NCBI RefSeq assembly: GCF_900142065.1
Contig: NZ_FSRJ01000006.1
Span: 93,465-157,464 of the forward strand
Direction of reading: 5' to 3'
DNA length: 64,000 nt
Source of the DNA: Agromyces cerinus subsp. cerinus
GTDB taxonomy: Bacteria > Actinomycetota > Actinomycetes > Actinomycetales > Microbacteriaceae
Shown: positions 1 to 7,100 of the stretch, piece by piece
Position numbering within the stretch: the first letter of the stretch is position 1
Layout of the letters: the number at the start of each line of letters is the position of its first letter
Notes under the pieces: generated by a model
Databases searched by the model: none
What the model was told of the DNA's origin: nothing
The model's input: only the letters and a program-made list of their open reading frames with translations
Made by a program: the position numbers and the translations under genes

Positions 1-156
1 ATCGGTGTCGAACTTCCACCCGACGGTGATGAGTGCCGTGACGAGCACCAACCCGTAGACGGCGTGCTCGGTGTTGTAGGCGTCGAGGACGAACCTCACG
101 GGGCGTGCTGCCGCCTCCGCAACGGTACGACGAGAATGCGCAGCCTCTTCGCCCAT
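1..156 (-). CDS. Membrane protein, N-terminal part only (cut by window edge)
   Basis: Reading leftward from an ATG at 156, 52 codons run open to the window edge. The visible N-terminus is polar and basic (MGEEAAHSRRTVAEAAARP), followed by a hydrophobic stretch (YGLVLVTALITVGWKF) that looks like a first membrane segment. I do not recognise the family from this fragment; small multi-pass membrane proteins with such a start are common in actinobacteria. The upstream ribosome site is weak (GTGGGA about 8 bases before ATG). The next gene on the same strand starts at 972, so the two could be cotranscribed. Function unknown. Confidence 0.55.
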   Translation of the reverse strand, partial: MGEEAAHSRRTVAEAAARPVRFVLDAYNTEHAVYGLVLVTALITVGWKFDTD

Positions 157-228
157 GCACACAGATTCCCACGCAAGGGGGCCTTCTGGCGAGCACGCGG
201 CGAAATTCGTCGGCTCCCGAACTCGACG

Positions 229-972
229 TCAGCCGCGGGGCGTCCACCCCGACGGCAGCGGCCCGTCGATCGCCGCCCGTTCCAGGTCCGCCGACGCAGA
301 CCAGCCCTGCGCGGCATCCGTCGTCTCGAAGCCGCCGCGCGCGACCCGGAACCCGACGTCTTCGTGGTGCATGCGCGGGGCGCCGCCCCGGCGCACGGAC
401 GCCCGCACGCTCCACGCGTCGTCGGCGAATCCGCCGCCGCGGAACACGCGGTACGCGTCGTAGCGAGCCGGATCGAGCAGGTCCCAGCACCACTCCCACA
501 CGTTGCCGAGCGTGTCGAAGAGCCCGTTGAGGTTCGGATGCTTCCCGCCGACGTCCTGCGGCGCGGTCACGCCGTCGGCGCTCGTCCAGGCGACCTCGTC
601 GAGCGGACCGTAGTGCGGGCGCGTCGACCCGGCACGGCAGGCGAACTCCCACTCGGCCTCGGTCGGCAGGCGGAACCCGTCGGAGTCGACGTGCCAGGTG
701 ACGTCTTCACCGTCGTACGTATACGCGGGTTCGAGCCCCTCCCATTCGGATGCCGCGTTGCAGAAGCGGATCGCCCGCAGCCAGCTCACGTCGGTCGCCG
801 GGCGTCGCGGATGCCGCGCCGTCTCGCCGAGCAGCTCGGCGAGCTGCTCCTGCGTCACCGGGTACACCCCGATCTCGAACGGCTCGAGGTCGACGCTCCA
901 GCGCACCTTGCGGCGCGCGTCGTGGAGGCCGACGGTGCCCCCGTCGATGCTCGCCATCTCGATGTCCGTCAC
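229..972 (-). CDS. SUMF1/FGE-domain protein (formylglycine-generating enzyme fold)
   Basis: A 247-residue protein covering most of a SUMF1 (FGE-sulfatase) domain. Visible family features: the opening IDGGTVGLHD, FEIGVYPVTQEQLAEL, PATDVSWLRAIRFCN, LPTEAEWEFACRAG and LGNVWEWCWD, then YRVFRGGGFADD and the closing VGFRV. Proteins of this fold oxidise a sulfatase cysteine to formylglycine or act in other ways (for example in ergothioneine synthesis or as ligand-binding domains). The C-terminal region where true FGE enzymes carry the copper-binding cysteine pair shows no cysteines, so genuine FGE activity is unlikely. No sulfatase gene lies nearby. The GTG at 972 gives the full fold; an ATG at 957 is the alternative start. 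No signal peptide is seen, so it is probably cytoplasmic. Confidence 0.8.
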   Translation of the reverse strand: MTDIEMASIDGGTVGLHDARRKVRWSVDLEPFEIGVYPVTQEQLAELLGETARHPRRPATDVSWLRAIRFCNAASEWEGLEPAYTYDGEDVTWHVDSDGFRLPTEAEWEFACRAGSTRPHYGPLDEVAWTSADGVTAPQDVGGKHPNLNGLFDTLGNVWEWCWDLLDPARYDAYRVFRGGGFADDAWSVRASVRRGGAPRMHHEDVGFRVARGGFETTDAAQGWSASADLERAAIDGPLPSGWTPRG

Positions 973-1063
973 CGAGGCAGTCTCGCACGCCGGCGCACGT
1001 GTGACGTCGATCGGGCGGCCGCATGACGAACGCGATGCGTCGGCAGCCGCCCGATGGCGCGTC

Positions 1064-2200
1064 TCAGCCGGCCGGCGGGCTCGTCGGCGTCGCCGACGGA
1101 CTCGGCTCGGCATCCGGCGCGGTGAGCTCGGCGATCGCCCGCTCGAAGGCGGCGATCGTCGCGGCATCGACCGCACCCGTCGGCTCGACGCCGAGTTCGG
1201 TCTGGAACGCCTGCAGCGCTGCGGTGAGCTCGTCCGACCACACCCCGTCGACCGGTCCGTCCCAGAACCCGACGAGCTTCAGCGTCTGCTGCACGGCTGC
1301 CGTCGACGCGAGCGACTCCTGGGCGGCGGCACCACCGAGCGCCACGAGTTCAGCCTGGAGCGCCGCGGCCGTCGCCTTGTCGACCGTGCCGGTGACCGGA
1401 AGTCCGTTCGCCTCCTGCAGGTCTTCGATCGCCTGCACGGTCAGCGGCCCCGACACCCCGTCGACGGTGCCCGTGTAGTACCCGGCCGTGGCGAGGTCCT
1501 GTTGCAGCGCGAACGTGTACGCACCGACCGCCGTCACGGCCTGCACCTGCTGGTCGTCCGTGAGGCAACCGGCATCGGCGAAGAGCGTGAGCCACGCCAT
1601 CTCGAGCGCGACGACCGCACTGTTGAACTGCTCGGATGCATCCGCCAGCGGCGTCTGCTCGGTGATGCCACCTTGCGCGTCCTCGAATTCGGCTTCGGCC
1701 TGCTTCACCCGGTCGACCGAGGCGGTCGGCGCCAGCGGCGTGCTGGTCGGGGCGGGCGGAACGACGGATGGCGTGCCGGTCGGCCCTGCCTCCGCCGCGG
1801 CAAGGGCGGTCTGCGCCTCGACGAGTTCCTGTTGGGCGACCGCGAGGGCCTGCTGCGCGTCGACCGCGGCTTCGGCGCCGTCGAACGCGTCGTCGCGGGG
1901 ATCCGCGAGATCGGCGCCCGCGACCTGAACGTCACCGACCGTGGGCGCGGTGTCGTTCAACACGTCGCCGTACCGATCGAGTGCACTGATGTAGTCGCTG
2001 CTCGCGCCGCAGAACTCCTCGGATGCGGCGTCGAACTCGGCCTGGGCGCTCGCCACGGCCTTCTCCTTCGCGGTGACCTGCGCCTTGGCCCGGTCGACGC
2101 TGTCGGCGCCCTCCGTGCATCCGGCGAGCGCCACCACGACGAACACCGACACCATGGCAGTAGCGAGCAGCCCCGACATCCTCGCGCGATCTCTGTTCAC
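1064..2200 (-). CDS. Peptidoglycan-binding lipoprotein with two PG_binding_1 repeats
   Basis: A 378-residue exported lipoprotein. The N-terminus has a hydrophobic signal ending in the lipobox ALAGC, giving lipidated Cys28. Residues about 35-145 are Ala/Glu/Gln-rich and likely form coiled coils. Two peptidoglycan-binding type 1 repeats follow (about 218-283 and 300-355), each with the pattern Q..L...GYY/FWDG.VDG...PLT..A...FQ...GL..TG.VD..T. The C-terminus is Pro/Ser/Thr rich. It probably sits on the outer face of the membrane and holds the cell wall; no catalytic domain is visible. The GTG at 2200 is chosen because GGGGGA precedes it by about 6 bases; a second Met eight codons in is less likely. 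Confidence 0.85.
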   Translation of the reverse strand: MNRDRARMSGLLATAMVSVFVVVALAGCTEGADSVDRAKAQVTAKEKAVASAQAEFDAASEEFCGASSDYISALDRYGDVLNDTAPTVGDVQVAGADLADPRDDAFDGAEAAVDAQQALAVAQQELVEAQTALAAAEAGPTGTPSVVPPAPTSTPLAPTASVDRVKQAEAEFEDAQGGITEQTPLADASEQFNSAVVALEMAWLTLFADAGCLTDDQQVQAVTAVGAYTFALQQDLATAGYYTGTVDGVSGPLTVQAIEDLQEANGLPVTGTVDKATAAALQAELVALGGAAAQESLASTAAVQQTLKLVGFWDGPVDGVWSDELTAALQAFQTELGVEPTGAVDAATIAAFERAIAELTAPDAEPSPSATPTSPPAG

Positions 2201-2276
2201 GCATATCCCCCGATCATGTGGTGAAACTTGCTCACATCATGGCACCGGGGCGGGTCGTGACGCGGGACATTCGCAT

Positions 2277-2735
2277 TCACGATTGCGGCAGCAGGCCTTC
2301 GCTCGCCCACCGCTCGACGATGCGCCGAGCCCGCGCGGCGTCAGCGCCCTCCAACCGCTCGAGCAGCGGACGCACGACGTCGGCGACGAGCGGGTCGACG
2401 AGCTCTCCCACCCCCGCCGATCGAAGCAACTGCTCGAGGCGGGTGAAGTCGCTCACGAGCAGCGTCGACACCTGTCCCTGCAGCAGCACGACTGCGGCGA
2501 GCCGGCGCTCGTACACCGGCTCGGCCCACAGCTCCGAAGCGAGTGCGGTCACGTCGTCATGCGTCAGTTCCGGATGCCGCCGGCGCGCGTCTCTCACCGT
2601 GCCCCGCACCGCACCGACTGAAGCTCCGTAGAACCGCAGCCCGCCGGCGATTCGCGCGGCATCCGCGCTCGCGCGCTCGTCCGATCCCTCGGCGCGGAGG
2701 GTGCGGTCGATGAATGCTGCAGCGGACGTTGTCAC
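2277..2735 (-). CDS. DNA alkylation repair (AlkD-like) protein, C-terminally short
   Basis: A 152-residue protein resembling the N-terminal half of HEAT-like DNA alkylation repair proteins (AlkC/AlkD superfamily). Recognisable stretches are RFYGASVGAVRGTVRDARRR, LASELWAEPVYERRLAAVVL and VGELVDPLVADVVRPLLERL. Family members are usually well over 200 residues; this one stops right after RRIVERWASEGLLPQS, where relatives continue with further helical repeats, and I could not find the missing part in another frame downstream. It may be a truncated gene or pseudogene. The GTG at 2735 has GAGGGAG nine bases upstream; an ATG at 2753 is in frame but has no site. It is divergent from the VOC gene at 2765, with only 29 bases between the starts. 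Confidence 0.65.
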   Translation of the reverse strand: MTTSAAAFIDRTLRAEGSDERASADAARIAGGLRFYGASVGAVRGTVRDARRRHPELTHDDVTALASELWAEPVYERRLAAVVLLQGQVSTLLVSDFTRLEQLLRSAGVGELVDPLVADVVRPLLERLEGADAARARRIVERWASEGLLPQS

Positions 2736-2764
2736 CCTGAAATGCTCCCTCATAGGATGGCCGG

Positions 2765-3172
2765 ATGCGCCTGTTCGACCATCTCGGAATCTCCGTTGAA
2801 GATCTGCCCCGCTCCATCGAACAATTCGATCCGGTGATGGTGGCGCTCGGTTGCACGCGGCAGGATGCCGACAACGGAGTCTCCTGGTACAAGGGCGAGG
2901 ACGAGCTCATCCTCTTCCCCACTCGCGAATCGGGAAGCGGGCCGCACCGGCACGGCAAGGTCGGATGGCAGCACCTCGCCTTCCCCGTCGACTCCCGCGA
3001 AGAGGTCGACCGCCTGCACGCGATCGCCGTCCGCGCGGGCTGGACCTCCGTGCGCGACCCGAAGGTGTTCACGCGGTTCAGCGACCGCTACTACGCGTCG
3101 TTCGTCGAAGACGACAACGGCATCCGCTTCGAGTTCATGTTCAACCCGCCGAAAGACGCCGTCGCAGACTGA
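2765..3172 (+). CDS. VOC family (glyoxalase/bleomycin-resistance fold) protein
   Basis: A 135-residue vicinal-oxygen-chelate protein. It starts MRLFDHLGISVEDLPRSIEQ and ends DDNGIRFEFMFNPP, matching the paired beta-alpha-beta-beta-beta fold. Candidate metal-site positions are His6, a central His in GWQHLAFPV and the Glu of IRFEFMF. Substrate unknown; VOC proteins include lyases, dioxygenases and antibiotic-binding proteins. AGGA lies 7 bases before the ATG. A decayed paralogue lies about 0.9-1.1 kb downstream (see 3628-4266), so this locus underwent a local duplication. Confidence 0.85.
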   Translation: MRLFDHLGISVEDLPRSIEQFDPVMVALGCTRQDADNGVSWYKGEDELILFPTRESGSGPHRHGKVGWQHLAFPVDSREEVDRLHAIAVRAGWTSVRDPKVFTRFSDRYYASFVEDDNGIRFEFMFNPPKDAVAD

Positions 3173-3228
3173 CCCGTCGGCGGCGACCGCAGCGAACGTC
3201 AACCCAGCTCCACGGAAGGCAACCCGAC

Positions 3229-3594
3229 ATGGCCGTATTCGATGAGTCAGCAAACGACAGCACGAGCTACCCGCCCTGTGTTCTGCACGATGCCCGCGGC
3301 GAGAGCGGACAGGTCTTCCTGGCCTTCAGCGAGACCGCCTACACAACGCTCGGTGCGCTCGGATACCCCACCGACGGTCACGCGATGCGCAGCTTCGTCA
3401 TCGCCGCCCGAGAACACGCAGGTCTCGACGGCGAACCCGACAACATCGTGTACGAAGCCGAGTTCGACCAGTGCTTCCTCATCATCGACGACCTCGCCGC
3501 TGCAGACACCACTGCCAGCGTGATCAGCCGAGCATTCGACGACCCCAGCACCCTCGAGCGAATCGCGAGTGCCGCAACCGAGCACAGCCGCTAG
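3229..3594 (+). CDS. Small acidic protein of unknown function, faintly Imm51-like
   Basis: A 121-residue acidic protein, not recognised with confidence. It contains FLAFSETAYTTLGALGYPTD, then DNIVYEAEFDQCFLIIDD and a C-terminal helix-like ISRAFDDPSTLERIASAA. The order (beta-rich start, acidic pair before a strand, closing helix with DDP..L) recalls Imm51-type immunity proteins, but I cannot confirm this. GGAAGG lies about 9 bases before the ATG at 3229. It sits between the intact VOC gene and the VOC remnant, so it may have been part of the duplicated or rearranged segment. No signal peptide or membrane segment. No toxin gene is visible nearby. Confidence 0.6.
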   Translation: MAVFDESANDSTSYPPCVLHDARGESGQVFLAFSETAYTTLGALGYPTDGHAMRSFVIAAREHAGLDGEPDNIVYEAEFDQCFLIIDDLAAADTTASVISRAFDDPSTLERIASAATEHSR

Positions 3595-3627
3595 CCTCCC
3601 GACGCCGCCGAGCTTCGCGGCGAACGA

Positions 3628-4266
3628 CATCTGCCTCGTTCCGTCACCCAGATCGATCCAGTACCGGTAGCGCTCGGCTGCACGCGTCTCGTCGTCGCCG
3701 TCGGCTCAAGCGAAGCCGGTCGACCTACCAGACGGTGCCGCCCCCGACCGAGATGCCGCCCCATGTGAGCGCGATGAAGATCGCGGCGAACACGACGGGC
3801 GCGATGCCCTTGCCGCTGCGCGCGAGCCCCTTGAGGAGGGCGATCACGGCGAGGATCGCGGCGATGATCGAGAGGACGCCGCCGAGGATCAGCCCGATGA
3901 ACAGCGGGATGGGCATGAGCACGAGGCCCGCCAGCGCGAACCAGAACGCGGCCCAGGCAGTTGGATTGGATTGGCGTTCGACGGAGGAGGACATGCTTCA
4001 GTATCCCGTGTCGGCACCCCGCAGTGCATGGGACCCGCGCTGCGAGCAGCGAGACCCACCGGCACGGCAAGGTCGGATGGCAGCACCTCGCCTCCCCCGC
4101 CGGGTCACGCGAGGAGGTCGACCGCCTGCACGCGATCGCCGTGCGCGATCCGAAGGTGTACACGCGGTTCAGCGACCACTACTACGCGTCGTTCGTCGAA
4201 GACGACAACGGCATCCGCTTCGAGTTCATGTTCAACCCGCCGAAGGAGCTCGGCGACCAGCTCTGA
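3628..4266 (+). pseudogene. Decayed VOC paralogue split by a DUF4190 gene
   Basis: Two fragments match the VOC gene at 2765-3172. Fragment A (3628-3687) aligns without gaps to 2801-2860 and translates to HLPRSVTQIDPVPVALGCTR, identical at about 15 of 20 residues. Fragment B (about 4046-4266) is nearly identical to 2946-3165, encoding HRHGKVGWQHLA through DDNGIRFEFMFNPP, but lacks 21 bases (RAGWTSV). Between them lies the oppositely oriented gene 3725-3994, and the codons joining the halves are missing. An open frame 3961-4266 keeps fragment B readable, but without the first half-fold it is unlikely to work. Fragment B is far less diverged than fragment A. Confidence 0.8.
3725..3994 (-). CDS. 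DUF4190-type small membrane protein
   Basis: An 89-residue protein with two to three hydrophobic segments (WAAFWFALAGLVLMPIPLF, LILGGVLSIIAAILAVIAL, GIAPVVFAAIFIALTWGG). The pattern N.TAWAAFWFALAGL....P...GLILG....I.AI......G..R.GKG.A is the DUF4190 signature, found in many actinobacterial membrane proteins of unknown role. It reads against the VOC remnants and sits exactly where that paralogue is interrupted, so it may have been inserted there. The protein itself looks intact. Confidence 0.8.
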   Translation of the reverse strand: MSSSVERQSNPTAWAAFWFALAGLVLMPIPLFIGLILGGVLSIIAAILAVIALLKGLARSGKGIAPVVFAAIFIALTWGGISVGGGTVW

Positions 4267-4285
4267 ACACCGTCCGGGCGCCGCT

Positions 4286-6088
4286 TCAGACGTCGCTGTC
4301 CAGCGTCCCCCTGACGTACGCCTTGACGGTCGCGAAACGTTCGCTTCGCGAGTTCGGCGTGCGCCGGATGAGGTATTTCCCGACGGCGGCCGGCACGATG
4401 ACGGTTTCGGCGTAGTGCACGCGGTACGGAGCGAACGCACCCGACGGGCTCACGATCTCCACCTCGTCGCCCTCCACGAGGTTCAGCACATTGACCGTGC
4501 CCTCGGTGTCATGCGCGGCCTCCTGCTCGAACCAATGGCGGCGCACCTCGATGAACTCGAGCTCGTGCAGCCCGGTGCGCTCCTCCACGAGGCCGGGCTC
4601 ACGGCGGATCTCCTGCACCTGGCCGACGAGGTTCTGTTCGACCCACTGGTCGTCGCGCTCCCACTGCACGTTCCGCTCACCGTGATCGAGGTGGACCGGC
4701 CGCGGGACACCGTCCAGACCGACCCGGTCCCAGTCCCAGAGCTTGAAGGTGAAGATGAACGGGGTCGCCGAGATCTCGAGCACCATCGAGTTCGCCCCAG
4801 AGCAGTGGATCGTCCCCGCGGGGATGGCGAAGTGGTCGTGCTTCTTGGCAGGGTACGTGTTCACGTACCGCTCCGCGTCGAACGGATGCTTCCCATCGGT
4901 CGCTGCCCGCAGTGCCGTGAACATCTCCCCGGGGTCGACGTCCGGCTTGACGCCGAGGTAGACCACGGCGTCGTCGGCGGCGTCGAGCATGTAGTAGCTC
5001 TCGTCCTGCGTGTACGACATGCCGAACGTGTCGCGGATGTAGTCGGTCAGGGGGTGCACCTGCAGCGACAGGTTGCCGCCGCCCATGGTGTCGAGGAAGT
5101 CGAAGCGGATCGGGAACTCCGCGCCGAAGCGCGAGAAGGTGCGCTCGCCGAGCAGCTCACGAGGCCGGCTGAGCACCAGGTCGATGGCGGGGATCTCGAC
5201 GACTTTCCCGCCGGCTTCCAGCAACAGCGAGTTCTCCTCCGGCACGCAGTCGAAGCACCAGGCGAAGTTGTCCGCCGCCGGGTCGAGGTCGAGCTTGTCC
5301 TTCATCCACTGACCACCCCAGACTCCGGGGTCGAAGAAGGGCACGACCCGGAACGGCCGGCTGGTCGCGCCGAGGAGCGCCGCTCGGAACGCGTCGCCGC
5401 TCACGGCGCCGGCATCCGCGCCGGCGGCGTTGCCGTCGACGAGCAGGTCGATACGGTCGAACAGGGTGCGCTTGTGCCGATCAGCGGTGCGCCACTCGAC
5501 GAAGAACCCGCGCTTGTACTTCCGAAGCGCATCCTCGTCGTGGTTGGTCGCGCGCCAGTTCGCGGCACCGCCGCGCAGCCGCTGCTGGATCTCCCAGCGC
5601 GCCATGTCGACCAGCACGAGCGCGTCGGCTCCCCGGCAGGCCGCAAGGTCGGCGCCCCAGCCGACGAGCACGACCGCGGATCGACGATCGGCGACTCGTG
5701 CGCGAAGCTCCCCGAGCTTGTCGGCGTCGTAGAACTCGTCCACCGTGAAGTGGCTCATGACCCCGAAGACACGATCGTCGGTGAGATTCCGCCCGATCAG
5801 CGCGTCGATGACCTCCGGCGCTGCGGCCGCGGCCGCTTCGACGTCGATGACCTCCGCGTGAGGCAGCGCCGCCGCGATGCCGGCCGCGATCGCCGCGACG
5901 TCAGCGCCGGGGTACACGTCCACGGCGATCAGCGGCGCCGCCGCGGCGCGTTCTTCCGCGATGCGAAGTGCCTCGAGCCAGGCCTCACCACCCGACAGCA
6001 CCTCGGTGCCGTCGGGCAGCGGGATGGTGGGCAGCTTGACGTAGCCCGCCGTCGCGGCGGGAGTTGCGGGGAGTCGATCGGTGGTCAT
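4286..6088 (-). CDS. manA: Class I mannose-6-phosphate isomerase with N-terminal kinase-like domain
   Basis: A 600-residue protein. The C-terminal part (about 300-600) is a class I mannose-6-phosphate isomerase: NLSLQVHPLTDY gives the metal-binding Gln and His, TQDESYYM the Glu, and FAIPAGTIHCSG a further His. It interconverts mannose-6-P and fructose-6-P in the cytoplasm. The first 230 residues resemble the uridine-kinase/P-loop fold (LIAVDVYPGADVAAIAAG) but lack the GxxGxGK[ST] loop, so this half is probably not a working kinase. The total is well above the usual 320-400 for ManA. The start codon overlaps the stop of the ROK gene (ATGA), implying translational coupling; a LacI-type operator lies upstream of the pair. 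Confidence 0.85.
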   Translation of the reverse strand: MTTDRLPATPAATAGYVKLPTIPLPDGTEVLSGGEAWLEALRIAEERAAAAPLIAVDVYPGADVAAIAAGIAAALPHAEVIDVEAAAAAAPEVIDALIGRNLTDDRVFGVMSHFTVDEFYDADKLGELRARVADRRSAVVLVGWGADLAACRGADALVLVDMARWEIQQRLRGGAANWRATNHDEDALRKYKRGFFVEWRTADRHKRTLFDRIDLLVDGNAAGADAGAVSGDAFRAALLGATSRPFRVVPFFDPGVWGGQWMKDKLDLDPAADNFAWCFDCVPEENSLLLEAGGKVVEIPAIDLVLSRPRELLGERTFSRFGAEFPIRFDFLDTMGGGNLSLQVHPLTDYIRDTFGMSYTQDESYYMLDAADDAVVYLGVKPDVDPGEMFTALRAATDGKHPFDAERYVNTYPAKKHDHFAIPAGTIHCSGANSMVLEISATPFIFTFKLWDWDRVGLDGVPRPVHLDHGERNVQWERDDQWVEQNLVGQVQEIRREPGLVEERTGLHELEFIEVRRHWFEQEAAHDTEGTVNVLNLVEGDEVEIVSPSGAFAPYRVHYAETVIVPAAVGKYLIRRTPNSRSERFATVKAYVRGTLDSDV

Positions 6089-7014
6089 ACGTGTCCTTCG
6101 TTGTTGCGAGAAGCGAGTGCGGCGACTCCCCTGAGCACTGAAGTCGCAGGGTCTTCGGGGGTGACGAGCGGCGGCCGGAATGACGACGACCAGAGACGGT
6201 CGTGCACCCGGCGTCTGAGTTCGGGGAGGATCAGGTCTGCCGATCGCATCACACCGCCGGTCACGACGACGACGTCGGGGTCGAACGAATGGCATTGGGT
6301 CACGAGGACCGCCGCCCAAACTCCGTAGAAGCGCTCGAGCAGCGAGGCCGAAGCGGGTTCGTGTCGGGTTTCGACGATGTCCCTGACGCCGATCGCGCCG
6401 TGCCTGACGAGCCGGTCGGCGAGAGCCGGGCCGGGCTCGAGCTCACCGGCGGAGACGGCCTGCCGGAGCGCCCAGGTGCTGGCGAGCGTCTCGGCGCAGC
6501 CGATGTTGCCGCACGGGCACCGGTGGCCATCGATCGCGACCGTGACGTGACCATTCAGGACGCCGGCGTGGCCGTGCCGCCCCCTCACGAGCCGGCCGTC
6601 GATCATCGCGGCGGTGCCGACGCCGGTACCGAGCGCCAGGAGCACGACGTCGCTCGCGCCTGCGGCGACCCCGTCGGCGACTTCGCCCATGAGCGCGGCA
6701 CGCGCATCGTTCTCCACCACGGCCGGGCTGCCGAAGACGGTCTGCGACCATTCGGACAGGTTCACCCGGTGAAGCGCGGAGTACTTGCCGTGTGCCGCGA
6801 CGAGGTGGGTGCCTCCGGCATCGACGATGCCGGGCACGGCGATTCCGACCGAATCCACGCTCGCACCATCGAGCTGGTCGCGCACCACGGCCTCGACCTG
6901 ATCGAGGTGGAACTCCGACGTGAGCGGAACCTCCAGGTGTGAGACGAGCGCCCGGTCCTCGACGACGCCCAGCTTGAGTGTCGTGCCGCCCAAGTCGATC
7001 GCGACTGTTCGCAT
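6085..7014 (-). CDS. ROK-family sugar kinase
   Basis: A 309-residue ROK protein. It has the phosphate loop VAIDLGGTTLKLGVV at the start, the catalytic region VVENDARAALMGE, the adenosine-binding ALGTGVGTAAMI and the zinc motif CPCGNIGCAE. ROK kinases phosphorylate glucose, fructose, N-acetylmannosamine and related sugars. Coupling by a 4-base overlap to a mannose-6-phosphate isomerase suggests a hexose (mannose or fructose) entering through fructose-6-P, but the substrate is inferred. There is no N-terminal helix-turn-helix, so it is a kinase rather than a ROK repressor. The promoter region 7015-7100 carries a perfect 14-base palindrome. Confidence 0.9.
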   Translation of the reverse strand: MRTVAIDLGGTTLKLGVVEDRALVSHLEVPLTSEFHLDQVEAVVRDQLDGASVDSVGIAVPGIVDAGGTHLVAAHGKYSALHRVNLSEWSQTVFGSPAVVENDARAALMGEVADGVAAGASDVVLLALGTGVGTAAMIDGRLVRGRHGHAGVLNGHVTVAIDGHRCPCGNIGCAETLASTWALRQAVSAGELEPGPALADRLVRHGAIGVRDIVETRHEPASASLLERFYGVWAAVLVTQCHSFDPDVVVVTGGVMRSADLILPELRRRVHDRLWSSSFRPPLVTPEDPATSVLRGVAALASRNNEGHV

Positions 7015-7042
7015 GATGACCGGCCTTCCGTTCGCTGTCGTT

Positions 7043-7056
7043 TGGTAACGTTACCA
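7043..7056. promoter_or_regulatory. LacI-type operator before the ROK kinase-manA operon
   Basis: The sequence TGGTAACGTTACCA is a perfect 14-base palindrome with the central CG typical of LacI-family operators. It lies 29 bases upstream of the ROK start and 45 bases downstream of the stop of the LacI gene at 7101. The natural reading is that this LacI protein represses the kinase-manA pair through this site. Confidence 0.75.
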
Positions 7057-7100
7057 GACGACGCGGACGCTTGCCGCCGACGAACAGCAGCGAGCGATGC

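Noticed and set aside
3971..6328. A 785-codon frame opposite manA
   Set aside because: Antisense to manA with no ribosome site or family motif; the manA reading has clear catalytic residues.
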